Positions 8,667-19,898 of a stretch of DNA of 55,970 nucleotides are shown here, one piece after another (the stretch's first letter is position 1; each line of letters starts with the position of its first letter). The notes under the pieces are model-generated. The model did not search any database, was not told where the DNA came from, and saw only the letters and a program-made list of their open reading frames with translations. A program made the translations under genes and the position numbers. The DNA is from an uncultured Clostridia bacterium (GTDB taxonomy: Bacteria; Bacillota; Clostridia; Oscillospirales; Oscillospiraceae). Location of the stretch: assembly GCA_946186225.1 (NCBI GenBank), contig CAMHMK010000002.1, positions 1-55,970 of the forward strand. The letters are read 5' to 3'.

Positions 8667-9322
8667 AGGTCATCCAACTGAAAGAGACCGTGACGGCCTC
8701 CAATGACCGCGACGCAGAGACCCTGCGTGAAGAGCTGACCATGCGCGGCGTCCTGCTGGTCAATCTGATGAGCGCACCGGGCTCGGGCAAGACGAGCCTG
8801 CTGACCAAAACCGTACAGGACATGCCGGATCTGCGCATCGCCGTTTTGGAGGCCGACCTGGACGCCCAGGTGGACGCCGAGGCCATGGAGGCCGCCGGTG
8901 CGCGCTCCATTCAGGCCCACACCGACGGAATGTGTCACATGGACGCCGGAATGACCCGGGCCGGCCTGGAAGCCCTGGGCACCGAGCACACTGACCTGGT
9001 CTTTCTGGAAAACGTGGGCAATCTGATCTGCCCGGCTGAGTACGACACCGGAGCCCAGCTCCGGGTGATGATCCTGTCGGTCCCCGAGGGCGACGACAAG
9101 CCCTTGAAATACCCCTTGATGTTCCGAAACAGCGACGCTTTGATCATCTCAAAAACCGACGCCCTCCCCTGGTTTGACTTTGACCTCGCACGCTGCGCCG
9201 AACGGGCGTACAAGCTGAATCCGACCATTGCCGTCTTCCCGCTCTCCGCCAAGACCGGAGAGGGTATGGAAGCCTGGGAAGCATGGCTCCGCCAACAGAG
9301 AAAGGAGATCCTACATGCCTGA
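8663..9322 (+). CDS. hypB: HypB-family nickel-incorporation GTPase, copy 2
   Basis: LLVNLMSAPGSGKTS, DGMCHMDAGM, FLENVGNLICPAEYD, VMILSVPEGDDKPLKYPLMF, LIISKTD, LSAKTGEG; overlaps copy 1 by 4 nt. Confidence 0.9.
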   Translation: MKVIQLKETVTASNDRDAETLREELTMRGVLLVNLMSAPGSGKTSLLTKTVQDMPDLRIAVLEADLDAQVDAEAMEAAGARSIQAHTDGMCHMDAGMTRAGLEALGTEHTDLVFLENVGNLICPAEYDTGAQLRVMILSVPEGDDKPLKYPLMFRNSDALIISKTDALPWFDFDLARCAERAYKLNPTIAVFPLSAKTGEGMEAWEAWLRQQRKEILHA

Positions 9323-12236
9323 AATCTATGACAAGAACCCGGCGACCAAATCGCAGTACGACGGCGAAGCGGAAAAGAAGAAAAAGTATGCCAAGCTCGG
9401 CGCAAAGATCACCGACAACGTGCCGCACAAGCTCTTCGGTCTGAAGACCACCGATGAGGAATATTGGGGTCTGCGCGAGATCCTCAGCGAAAACGAGGTG
9501 GACGTCGCCCTGTCCATGAAACAGCGCAAGTGGTACACCCACGACGAGCTGCTCGCCAAGAATCAGAAGCTGGGCAAGGAGGCCTTTGAAAAGGCACTGA
9601 ACGACCTCTGCATCCACGGCTTCGTGGAGTACGACTACGGCGACCACTACGACGACAACGGCCCGATCCCCGGCGCGCCGAAGGAGATCCGCTACCGTAC
9701 CTCCTACTTTGTGCCCGGCAGTGCGGAGCTGTTCAACTCCTCAGAGGATCGGATCGCGAAGAATCCCCCGGTCACCCGGATGTTCGAGCGGATGACCTTC
9801 CTGCCCCTGGAGCACATCACCTCTATGGTCCGTCCCGGCGGCAACGGCATTGGTATGCACGTCATCCCGGTGGAAAAAGAAGTACAGATGAGCCGTGAGT
9901 CGGTAAAGCTGGAAAAGATCTCCTACTGGCTGCAAAAATATGAGGGCCATCTTTCGGCGGGCATCTGCTCCTGCCGCGCCTCCCGCGCTGTTCTCGGCGA
10001 GGGCTGCACCGACGATTGCAAGGACTGGTGCATCCAGGTGGGCGATATGGCCGACTACACCGTGGAGACTGGCCGCGCCCACTACATCACAAAGGAAGAA
10101 GCTCTGGACATTCTGAAGAAGTCCGAAGAAAACGGCTACGTTCACCAGATCACGAACATCGACGGTGAAGACCACATCTTCGATATCTGCAACTGCAACG
10201 TTCAGATCTGCAACGCCCTGCGGACCTCCCTGCTGTTCAACACGCCCAACATGTCCAAGAGCGCCTACACCGCAAAGGTCACCAATGAAAACTGCGTCGC
10301 CTGCGGACGCTGCGTGGAGATCTGCCCCGCCGGCGCGCTCAAGCTGGGCCAGAAGCTCTGCCAGAAGGACGGCAGCGAGGTCGAGTACCCGATCTCCATC
10401 CTGCCCGACAAGGTCCGCTGGGGCAAGTACGCCTGGGACGAGAATTACCGCGACTCCGCCCGCGTCAACACCCACAAGACCGGCACCTCCCCCTGCAAAT
10501 CCGCCTGCCCGGCCCATGTGCCCGTGCAGGGCTATCTGAAAATGGCGAAGGAGGGCCGCTACGCCGAGGCCCTGGCCCTGATCAAGCGGGAGAACCCCTT
10601 CCCTGCCATCTGCGGCCGCGTCTGCAACAAACGCTGTGAGGACGCCTGCACCCGCGGGACCATCGACAAGCCCGTCGCCATCGACGACGTCAAGAAGTTC
10701 CTGGCCGAGCGCGATCTGCACGCCGAGACCCGCTACGTGCCCAAGAAGCGGATCAACCGTGTGCGCGGCGAATGGGATCAGAAGATTGCCATCATTGGCG
10801 CAGGTCCGGCTGGCCTGAGCTGTGCCTACTATCTGGCCGAGCGTGGCTATCATCCCACGGTCTTTGAAAAGCACGAGAAGCCAGGCGGCATGATGACCTA
10901 CGGCATCCCGTCGTTCAAGCTGGAAAAGGACGTGATCGACGCGGAGATCGAGGTCATCCGACAGCTCGGCGTGGACATCCGCTGCGGTGTTGAAGTCGGC
11001 AAGGACGTCACGATCGAACAGCTCCGCAAGGAGGGCTACCAGGCCTTCTATATCGCCATCGGCTGCCAGGGCGGCAAACGCCCCGGCGTAGAGAATGACG
11101 ACGCCCCCGGCACTGAGATCGCCGTCTCCTTCCTGGAGAAGGCCCTCGGCGGCAAGGCTCCGGCCATGCCCGCGAAGGTCGTGGTGGTCGGCGGCGGCAA
11201 CGTGGCCATCGACTGCGCCCGCACAGCCAAGCGCCTCGGCGCGGCGGAGGTCTCGATGTACTGCTTGGAGTCCCGCGAGACCATGCCTGCCTCCCCGGAG
11301 GAGATCCTGGAAGCCGAAGAGGACGGCGTGACGATCCTCCCGTCCTGGGGCCCGAAGCAGGTGCTGACCGCCGAAAACGGCCACGTATCCGGCCTGACCT
11401 TCAAGCGCTGTCTTTCCACCATCGACCCGCAGACCAAGAAATTCTCCCCGAAGTATGATGAGAACGAGACCATGACCGTGGACGCAGACTACGTGATCTT
11501 CGCCATCGGCCAGGCCATCGAATGGGGCAAGCTCCTGGACGGCACCAAGGTCGAGTTCTGGCACGGCAACTACCCCGTGGCTGACAAGTTCACCTATCAG
11601 ACCGCCGATCCCTCCATCTTCGTGGGCGGCGACGTCTACACCGGCCCGAAGTTCGTGATCGATGCCATCGGTCAGGGCCACGAGGCAGCAGAATCCCTGG
11701 CCCGGTTTGTCTCGGAAAACAACGTGCCCCAGACTCTGGCCCGCGATCGCCGTTACTTTAAGGCGCTCGACCGCGACAATGTGGCAATCGACTCCTATGA
11801 CCACGCCCAGCGCCAGGTCCCGCCCGAGAAGGCTGGCGCTGACCACGAGGCAAAATTCTCAGACCCGCGCGGCATTCTCACCGAGGAACAGGTCCACACG
11901 GAGGCCTCCCGCTGCCTGAGCTGCGGCCGGAGCGTGGTGGATCCCAACAAGTGCATCGGCTGTGGACTCTGCACCACCCGCTGCGAGTTTGACGCCATCC
12001 ACCTGGTGCGCGACCATCCGCAGAATTCGACGATGCGCCGCGCCGAGGACAAAGTCGGCGGTTTGCTCGGATATGCGGTCCCCAGAGCCTTCAAGATCCT
12101 GATCAACAGCGGCTCGAAGGAGGCCAAGATCATGCGCGAGAAGCGCCGCGAGTTCAAGAAGCAGGTCGCTGCGCGGCCCGAGAAGCTCCCGCACACCGGC
12201 AACGCCGTGGATGTGGATGAGCTGATGCAGGATTAA
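9315..12236 (+). CDS. large Fe-S/FAD/NAD(P)-dependent oxidoreductase B, paralogue of oxidoreductase A
   Basis: Same architecture as 5129-7942: ICSCRASRAVLG...CTDDCKDWCIQVGD...ICNCNVQIC; CVACGRCVEICPAG; CKSACPAHVPVQGYL; IIGAGPAGLSCAYYL; VVVGGGNVAIDCARTA; CIGCGLCTTRCEFDAI. ATG at 9315 overlaps the hypB2 stop. Confidence 0.88.
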   Translation: MPEIYDKNPATKSQYDGEAEKKKKYAKLGAKITDNVPHKLFGLKTTDEEYWGLREILSENEVDVALSMKQRKWYTHDELLAKNQKLGKEAFEKALNDLCIHGFVEYDYGDHYDDNGPIPGAPKEIRYRTSYFVPGSAELFNSSEDRIAKNPPVTRMFERMTFLPLEHITSMVRPGGNGIGMHVIPVEKEVQMSRESVKLEKISYWLQKYEGHLSAGICSCRASRAVLGEGCTDDCKDWCIQVGDMADYTVETGRAHYITKEEALDILKKSEENGYVHQITNIDGEDHIFDICNCNVQICNALRTSLLFNTPNMSKSAYTAKVTNENCVACGRCVEICPAGALKLGQKLCQKDGSEVEYPISILPDKVRWGKYAWDENYRDSARVNTHKTGTSPCKSACPAHVPVQGYLKMAKEGRYAEALALIKRENPFPAICGRVCNKRCEDACTRGTIDKPVAIDDVKKFLAERDLHAETRYVPKKRINRVRGEWDQKIAIIGAGPAGLSCAYYLAERGYHPTVFEKHEKPGGMMTYGIPSFKLEKDVIDAEIEVIRQLGVDIRCGVEVGKDVTIEQLRKEGYQAFYIAIGCQGGKRPGVENDDAPGTEIAVSFLEKALGGKAPAMPAKVVVVGGGNVAIDCARTAKRLGAAEVSMYCLESRETMPASPEEILEAEEDGVTILPSWGPKQVLTAENGHVSGLTFKRCLSTIDPQTKKFSPKYDENETMTVDADYVIFAIGQAIEWGKLLDGTKVEFWHGNYPVADKFTYQTADPSIFVGGDVYTGPKFVIDAIGQGHEAAESLARFVSENNVPQTLARDRRYFKALDRDNVAIDSYDHAQRQVPPEKAGADHEAKFSDPRGILTEEQVHTEASRCLSCGRSVVDPNKCIGCGLCTTRCEFDAIHLVRDHPQNSTMRRAEDKVGGLLGYAVPRAFKILINSGSKEAKIMREKRREFKKQVAARPEKLPHTGNAVDVDELMQD

Positions 12237-12249
12237 CGGAGGATCAGCC

Positions 12250-12648
12250 GTGCATGAAATGGGAATCGTGCTCCATCTGGCAAAGACGCTGGACGAAACG
12301 GCTGCCGAGGAGCATCTCGCAAAAATCGGCTCTGTGACCCTACAGGTCGGAGAGGTCTCCGGCATTCTGACCGACTACTTCCAGGAGTGCTGGGACTACT
12401 TCAAGGTGCGGCACCCGCTTTTGAAGGAATCCAAGCTGATTTTGGAGACCATCCCCGCAGTGACCTGGTGCGACAGCTGCAAGCGGACCTACGAGACCGT
12501 GAAGTATGGTCGCGAATGCCCCTACTGCCATAGCGGGGAGACCTGGCTTCTCCGGGGCAACGAGTGCATCATCAAGCAGATCGAGGCCGAGGAAGCGTCG
12601 GAGGACGAGCTAAAAACTGACGAGGAAGCAACGGGGGAGCAGCCATAG
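12250..12648 (+). CDS. hypA: hydrogenase/nickel maturation protein HypA
   Basis: MHEMGIVLHLAKT N-terminal Ni-binding MHE motif; WCDSCKRTYE...CPYC zinc motif. Confidence 0.92.
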   Translation: MHEMGIVLHLAKTLDETAAEEHLAKIGSVTLQVGEVSGILTDYFQECWDYFKVRHPLLKESKLILETIPAVTWCDSCKRTYETVKYGRECPYCHSGETWLLRGNECIIKQIEAEEASEDELKTDEEATGEQP

Positions 12649-12662
12649 CGCTGCTCCCCTTC
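12634..12662 (+). terminator. terminator hairpin overlapping the hypA stop codon
   Basis: GGGGAGCAGC (12634-12643) / GCTGCTCCCC (12650-12659), followed by TTCTCC. Confidence 0.55.
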
Positions 12663-12721
12663 TCCTCCGAAAGCTTTCCCACGATCTTGCCCTGCTCCAT
12701 TCTGTATTTGGAAAAACATGG

Positions 12722-12749
12722 TTGACAGTCGGCGGATTTCTGCTATAAT
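12722..12749 (+). promoter_or_regulatory. sigma70-type promoter
   Basis: TTGACA (12722-12727), 16-bp spacer, TATAAT (12744-12749). Confidence 0.75.
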
Positions 12750-12787
12750 AATGATTTAGAATGTATAAATTTATCTCGGAGGTTCTC

Positions 12788-13366
12788 ATGCGAGTAAGCG
12801 AGCTCTTTCGCAAGGGACAGGTCTGGACGATCCCAAATCTGTTGACCATGCTGCGGATCGTGCTGCTGCCCTTCATTATTTGGTCCTACACGAGTCTGCA
12901 TAATACGAAGCTGGCCATCCTGCTTCTGGCAATCTCGGCTCTGTCTGACGTTTTGGACGGCGCAATTGCACGTAAATTCAATATGGTCTCCGATCTCGGC
13001 AAGGCCTTGGATCCTGTGGCCGATAAGCTGACACAGGTATGTCTGGTCCTCTGCCTGGCGTTTACGCATCCGCTGATGTGGTATCTGCTTGCGATGTGCG
13101 TCGTCCGCGAGACCGTGATGCTGATTCTGGGACTGATCACGATGAAGCGTATCAATGGCGTTTTCAGTGCGAAATGGTATGGCAAGCTCAGCACGGTGAT
13201 GCTCTATGCCACCGGTTTGGCGCTTCTGATCTTCAAAGATATGCCGTCCTGGCTTTCAACGTGCCTGATCGTGCTGTGCATGTTCTGCGTTACGCTGGCG
13301 CTTGTGCTCTACATTCAGTTCCATCTGGATCTTTGGCGCAGAGCAGCAAACAAAAAAGAAGAATAA
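12788..13366 (+). CDS. CDP-alcohol phosphatidyltransferase (PgsA-like)
   Basis: ALSDVLDGAIARKFNMVSDLGKALDPVADKLTQ matches D-G-AR-D--D motif; hydrophobic; ATG 12788 with GGAGG RBS. Confidence 0.9.
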   Translation: MRVSELFRKGQVWTIPNLLTMLRIVLLPFIIWSYTSLHNTKLAILLLAISALSDVLDGAIARKFNMVSDLGKALDPVADKLTQVCLVLCLAFTHPLMWYLLAMCVVRETVMLILGLITMKRINGVFSAKWYGKLSTVMLYATGLALLIFKDMPSWLSTCLIVLCMFCVTLALVLYIQFHLDLWRRAANKKEE

Positions 13367-13390
13367 TTCGCAGTCCGTTTCTGCGACGGC

Positions 13391-13430
13391 CAAAGCCGCT
13401 TCATCTGCAGATGAGGCGGCTTTGATTCTT
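13391..13430 (+). terminator. terminator hairpin
   Basis: CAAAGCCGC...TTCATCTGCAGATGA...GCGGCTTTG followed by ATTCTTT. Confidence 0.6.
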
Positions 13431-13458
13431 TCCCGGGCTGCAGTTCCCGGGATTTGGA

Positions 13459-13487
13459 TTGACAGACCGTCCGGAATTGGGTATAAT
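13459..13487 (+). promoter_or_regulatory. sigma70-type promoter
   Basis: TTGACA (13459-13464), 17-bp spacer, TATAAT (13482-13487). Confidence 0.75.
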
Positions 13488-13522
13488 AGGGATAAACCAA
13501 ACTGTACAGGGAGGCGATTCTT

Positions 13523-14818
13523 TTGAAACTCTTGCTCAAGCACGCCGATATTCTGACGCTGGAAGGCGAAGTCTGGCGCACCCTGCGCGACGCTTATCTG
13601 GGCATTGACGGAGACACGATCTGTTGGCTCTCGACCGAGCGGCCCCTGGATGCCTATGATGCGGAAAAGGACCTGCGCGGCAAGCTGCTGCTCCCCGGAT
13701 TGATCAATTGCCACTGCCACAGTCCTATGGTCTTTTTGCGCGGGATCGGGTCCGATCTGAATTTGCAGGACTGGCTCTACCACTATATCTTCCCCACCGA
13801 GGCCCGATGGACCGACCGCGGCGTCCGTGTCGCCAGCGAGCTTGCGATCCTGGAGATGATTGCCAGCGGCATCACCTCCTTTTCGGACATGTATTACCGC
13901 TGCGACCAGACCATCGAGGCCCTCTGCGAGGCCGGGATGAAGGCCAACATCTGCCGCTCCACGCAGGGGCGTCCGGATCTGCCCTTTGAGAAAAACGAGG
14001 ATTGTCGGGAAGGACTCGCTCTGTTCGACCGCTATCAGAACTATAACGAAGGCAAAATCCGCATTGATCTCTGCATTCACGCCGAGTATACCAGTACCCC
14101 GGAGACCATTGAGGCCTACAGCGCCGTGGCATTTGAAAAGGGTGCGGGCATGCACATCCATCTTTCGGAGACGAAATCTGAGCACGAGGCCTGTATCCGA
14201 AAATTCGGCATGACGCCCACGGCCCTGTTTGAAAAACTCGGGACCTTCCGCAACCGGACCACCGCGGCCCACTGTGTCTGGGTCACCGAAGCCGACATGG
14301 AGATCCTGAAGGCCAATGGCGTCAACCCGGTCCACTGCCCGAGCAGCAACATGAAGCTTGGCAGCGGCTTCGCGCCGGTCCAGCAGATGCTCGACAAGGG
14401 CATCAACGTCTGCATCGGCACCGACGGCGCAGCATCGAACAACAATCTCAACATGCTCGAGGAGCTCCATCTGGCCTCTGTGATCCACAACGGGTTCACC
14501 GGAGATCCAACCGTTGTCACCCCCGCCTCCCTTCTGAAAATGGCGACGCGCAATGGCGCCAGACTTCAAGGGCGGCCGGATACCGGCGAGCTGGCCGTAG
14601 GCAAGAAGGCGGATGTCATCGCCGTGGACTTTGACCGTCCGCACCTGATCCCGGCCTTTGACTATCCTGCAATGCTGACCTATTCCGCACAGGCAAGCGA
14701 CGTCTGCTTGACGATGGTAGATGGAAAGGTCCTCTATGAAAATGGTGAATTCAAGACCATCGACGCCGACCGGGTCCGCGCTGAGGCGCGGCGGCTCGTG
14801 CGCGAGCTCTACGACTGA
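13523..14818 (+). CDS. amidohydrolase (ATZ/TRZ, MtaD/SsnA-like aminohydrolase)
   Basis: LLPGLINCHCHSPMVFLRG, IHLSETKSEHEAC, AAHCVWV, CIGTDGAASNNNLNMLEE; TTG start with AGGGAGG RBS. Confidence 0.88.
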   Translation: MKLLLKHADILTLEGEVWRTLRDAYLGIDGDTICWLSTERPLDAYDAEKDLRGKLLLPGLINCHCHSPMVFLRGIGSDLNLQDWLYHYIFPTEARWTDRGVRVASELAILEMIASGITSFSDMYYRCDQTIEALCEAGMKANICRSTQGRPDLPFEKNEDCREGLALFDRYQNYNEGKIRIDLCIHAEYTSTPETIEAYSAVAFEKGAGMHIHLSETKSEHEACIRKFGMTPTALFEKLGTFRNRTTAAHCVWVTEADMEILKANGVNPVHCPSSNMKLGSGFAPVQQMLDKGINVCIGTDGAASNNNLNMLEELHLASVIHNGFTGDPTVVTPASLLKMATRNGARLQGRPDTGELAVGKKADVIAVDFDRPHLIPAFDYPAMLTYSAQASDVCLTMVDGKVLYENGEFKTIDADRVRAEARRLVRELYD

Positions 14819-14871
14819 GGGCAGCGGAACGGAAAACGAAAGGTGCAAATCAAAAAAATTTCGATTTCCTA

Positions 14872-14899
14872 TTTACAAATACAAAAAATGTGGTATAAT
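14872..14899 (+). promoter_or_regulatory. sigma70-type promoter
   Basis: TTTACA (14872-14877), 16-bp spacer, TATAAT (14894-14899). Confidence 0.6.
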
Positions 14900-14962
14900 A
14901 CACATGATATAATGCAGACAAAAAAGGATGACCCAACCAGGCATTCAATAAGGAGGATTCAT

Positions 14963-15442
14963 ATGAAAAGACTTTTCGCGATTCTGCTGGCTGTTCTGAT
15001 GTTAACGGCCATTGCCATGCCTGTTTTTGCGGGCGAGAACACTGAGGAGACAGAAGAAGTCGTCAGCCCCACGGAAAAGAAAGAGTACAAGATTGACGTC
15101 TACTACGATCTGGACCAGGTGGTCTATGACGGCCAGGTTCTGGTCACCGTCGGAGAGGATTTCATCTTCACCCCGAAGGATCAAGGCGCTCAGTACATCT
15201 TCGATCACCTTGAGATCGAGGGCGACTACACGGTCACACAGAACGGCAACACCTTTGTGATCCACCCGAACGGCGATCTGGTCATCCATGTGAAGTATAA
15301 GGGCCAGAACCCTCCGACTCCCCAGACAGATGACACCCCGATCTCCCCGAACACCGGTCTGCCCACTGAATGGCTGGTTCTGATCGCGGTGATCGCTGTC
15401 GCCGGCGTTGTTCTCTCCGTCCGCAAGCTGCGCAAGAACTAA
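14963..15442 (+). CDS. small secreted/membrane-anchored protein with LPXTG-like C-terminus
   Basis: Signal peptide MKRLFAILLAVLMLTAIAMPVFA; C-terminal SPNTGLPTEWLVLIAVIAVAGVVLSVRKLRKN; AGGAGG RBS. Confidence 0.75.
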   Translation: MKRLFAILLAVLMLTAIAMPVFAGENTEETEEVVSPTEKKEYKIDVYYDLDQVVYDGQVLVTVGEDFIFTPKDQGAQYIFDHLEIEGDYTVTQNGNTFVIHPNGDLVIHVKYKGQNPPTPQTDDTPISPNTGLPTEWLVLIAVIAVAGVVLSVRKLRKN

Positions 15443-15453
15443 ATGAATATGGC

Positions 15454-15490
15454 ACTTCCCCGGAAGCATCTGCTTCCGGGGAAGTTTTTT
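15454..15490 (+). terminator. rho-independent terminator
   Basis: ACTTCCCCGGAAGCA...TGCTTCCGGGGAAGTTTTTT. Confidence 0.9.
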
Positions 15491-15510
15491 ATGTCAGCAG
15501 CACTCGGCGC

Positions 15511-15801
15511 TTACAGATATTCCTGAATCGCCTTTTGGAAATCCTCGAGCTTCTGGGTATCGCCATCGGCCAGCGCGTGGACGATGCAGTGAGACATATG
15601 CTCCTGAATGATTTCCTTACCAAGCCCGTTCAAGGCTGAACGGGCCGCAGAAATTTGACGCAAAACGTCAGCGCAGTCTTCGTCGCTTTCGATCTGCTTT
15701 TTTACAAATTGAAGATGGCCGATGATGCGCGAGAGCCGGTTGAGCTGGCGCTTTTTTTCATCCGGATCATGATAATGCGCATGGAGTCTGGTTTCATCCA
15801 C
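15511..15801 (-). CDS. metal-sensing transcriptional repressor (CsoR/RcnR family)
   Basis: RQLNRLSRIIGHLQFVKKQIESDEDCADVLRQISAARSALNGLGKEIIQEHMSHCIVHAL; C...H...C ligand pattern. Confidence 0.9.
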   Translation of the reverse strand: MDETRLHAHYHDPDEKKRQLNRLSRIIGHLQFVKKQIESDEDCADVLRQISAARSALNGLGKEIIQEHMSHCIVHALADGDTQKLEDFQKAIQEYL

Positions 15802-15833
15802 AGTGGTAACGCTCCTTTCACGGGCAGCGGATT

Positions 15834-16339
15834 TTATTTCCCAAAGCGAAGACGCCAGTACTTTTGGAGTCTGGCAAGTACAAGGTCATAGAGAAAAAAA
15901 GCGAGGTTGCCAAGCAGCAGCAGGACGATCAGCCAGACTGGCCCGGATTCCTTCAGCTCCCGAACCAGGGCATCCAGCTGAAGCAGGAAAATCAGCACGG
16001 TGTAGGCTGCCGCCACGGCAACGTGGAAGATGGCGAGCTTCGCCAGAAATCGGGGCAGGGGCCGCAGACGGTCGAGGCGCTGCTTGCCGATCGGGTACCA
16101 GCCCAGGAAGGCGAAGGTCATTGCACTTTCCCGATCCGGGCAAAGCAACAGCCCCAGGACTGCGACCACCGCATACCAACCGATGCAGCCGCTGGCCGGA
16201 AGCCGTTCCAGCAAAGGAATCAGCAGCAGAGAGGCCAGCATCGGCCCTGCAAAGGTGCCGATCCCTATCATCCCGCCCAGGAGCAGGCATACAACGGCAA
16301 GGGCGGCGAGTACGCCGCCCAATGCTACGTCACGGCTCT

Positions 16340-16343
<4 letters not shown>
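15834..16343 (-). CDS. hypothetical integral membrane protein
   Basis: Several hydrophobic TM segments; overlaps the start of the ClpE operon convention (same strand, 4-nt overlap). Confidence 0.7.
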
Positions 16344-18649
<2,306 letters not shown>

Positions 18650-18677
18650 TCAGTTTCCTTTCCCCCTGCCCGAAAGG

Positions 18678-19898
18678 CTACGGGATATAGAGATGTGCAG
18701 AGCTGTTGCTGAGCAGGAACGCGGTTCCGTCGTCCCGTACCAGTACATTGGTCGCGTCGTGCAGCTCTTCTGTTCGGTAAAAGGTTTTGAGCTTACGGTT
18801 GAGAATCAGAAGCTCACGGTCGGTCAGCAGGGCAACATACCGGTCCTTGACCGATACGTCCCGGATGGCGCCATCGGGAATCGTCTCCGCCAGGAGCTCT
18901 CCGGTATGATCCAGAATCTGCAGGCGCGTGCCGCTGCCTGCGATGTTCTGCTCCAGAACCAGGGCCATGAAGCCGTCTGCGCTGAATTCGTAATCCAGAA
19001 TCGTCTGCCCGGACAGAGCGACGGAGTTGGAGATCTCTCCATCAACGTCAAAGAAGGTCACATTGTCCTGGCCGATGGCACAAAGATGGCTGCGATCTAT
19101 AAACTCCAGATCCAGGATAATCTGATTACCCAGGTCAACCCGGACTGCAGAGCTTCCATCCTCGTCCAGGTCGCTGAGCGCCTCATCGGTTCGAAGAACC
19201 GTGACGCTGGAGCGGTAGACGCTGTCCTCCTCGCCCAGTGTGGCAAGGGCCAGATAGGTCCCACCCTCACTGACCGCACAGGCGTTCAGGTAGCGGGTTC
19301 TGGAGGAAAAACGGAACGTGGGGTCCAGCTTCGGGTTCCGAACCGTGGCGACGGATTTATAACCAGTCTCACTCAGAATATAGGCTGTATAGCCGTCATT
19401 TGAAACGTCGGCGTCAATCACCTCGCCGCTCAAAGCCTCATCCAAGCAAATCCCACCGCTCTCGTCCACAGCGGCCACATAGCTGCTGCCCGGGCTGAAG
19501 CAGAAGCTCACTGCTTCTCCGAAGGTGAGCACCGGCGTCGGGAAGGAGGCCTGCACAAAGGCCTTCTGCTCCCCTTCCAGATCGTAGACGATCATGCCAC
19601 CCTCGCCGGAGACCAACAGACCGCCGCCAAAGGCAGCATAGCCGTTGGCGGAGCCGGCATCGAAGCTGATCACGCCATAGTTTTTCCGGTCCTTTAGGCC
19701 CATATAACGGAAGAAGCGGACGACACTGTCCGTATTGAAGAGCTTCGGAAAGATCAGCGACGCTGCAACCCCGATGGCAATCAAAACAATTGCGACGATC
19801 ACGATAATCTTAAAGGTCCGCAGCGCGCCGCTGCCGCCCGGCGTTCGTTCCGGGGCGTGGTTATCATTCAACGTGAAACACCGCCTTTCCATCGTCAT
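18678..19898 (-). CDS. DUF5711-like membrane-anchored beta-propeller protein
   Basis: One N-terminal TM segment (IIVIVAIVLIAIGVAASLIF) followed by repetitive beta-rich extracytoplasmic region; exact family is a weak call. Confidence 0.6.
   Translation of the reverse strand: MTMERRCFTLNDNHAPERTPGGSGALRTFKIIVIVAIVLIAIGVAASLIFPKLFNTDSVVRFFRYMGLKDRKNYGVISFDAGSANGYAAFGGGLLVSGEGGMIVYDLEGEQKAFVQASFPTPVLTFGEAVSFCFSPGSSYVAAVDESGGICLDEALSGEVIDADVSNDGYTAYILSETGYKSVATVRNPKLDPTFRFSSRTRYLNACAVSEGGTYLALATLGEEDSVYRSSVTVLRTDEALSDLDEDGSSAVRVDLGNQIILDLEFIDRSHLCAIGQDNVTFFDVDGEISNSVALSGQTILDYEFSADGFMALVLEQNIAGSGTRLQILDHTGELLAETIPDGAIRDVSVKDRYVALLTDRELLILNRKLKTFYRTEELHDATNVLVRDDGTAFLLSNSSAHLYIP

Noticed and set aside
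9741-11846. 701-aa minus-strand ORF opposite oxidoreductase B
   Set aside because: Antisense shadow; no recognisable motif, biased composition.
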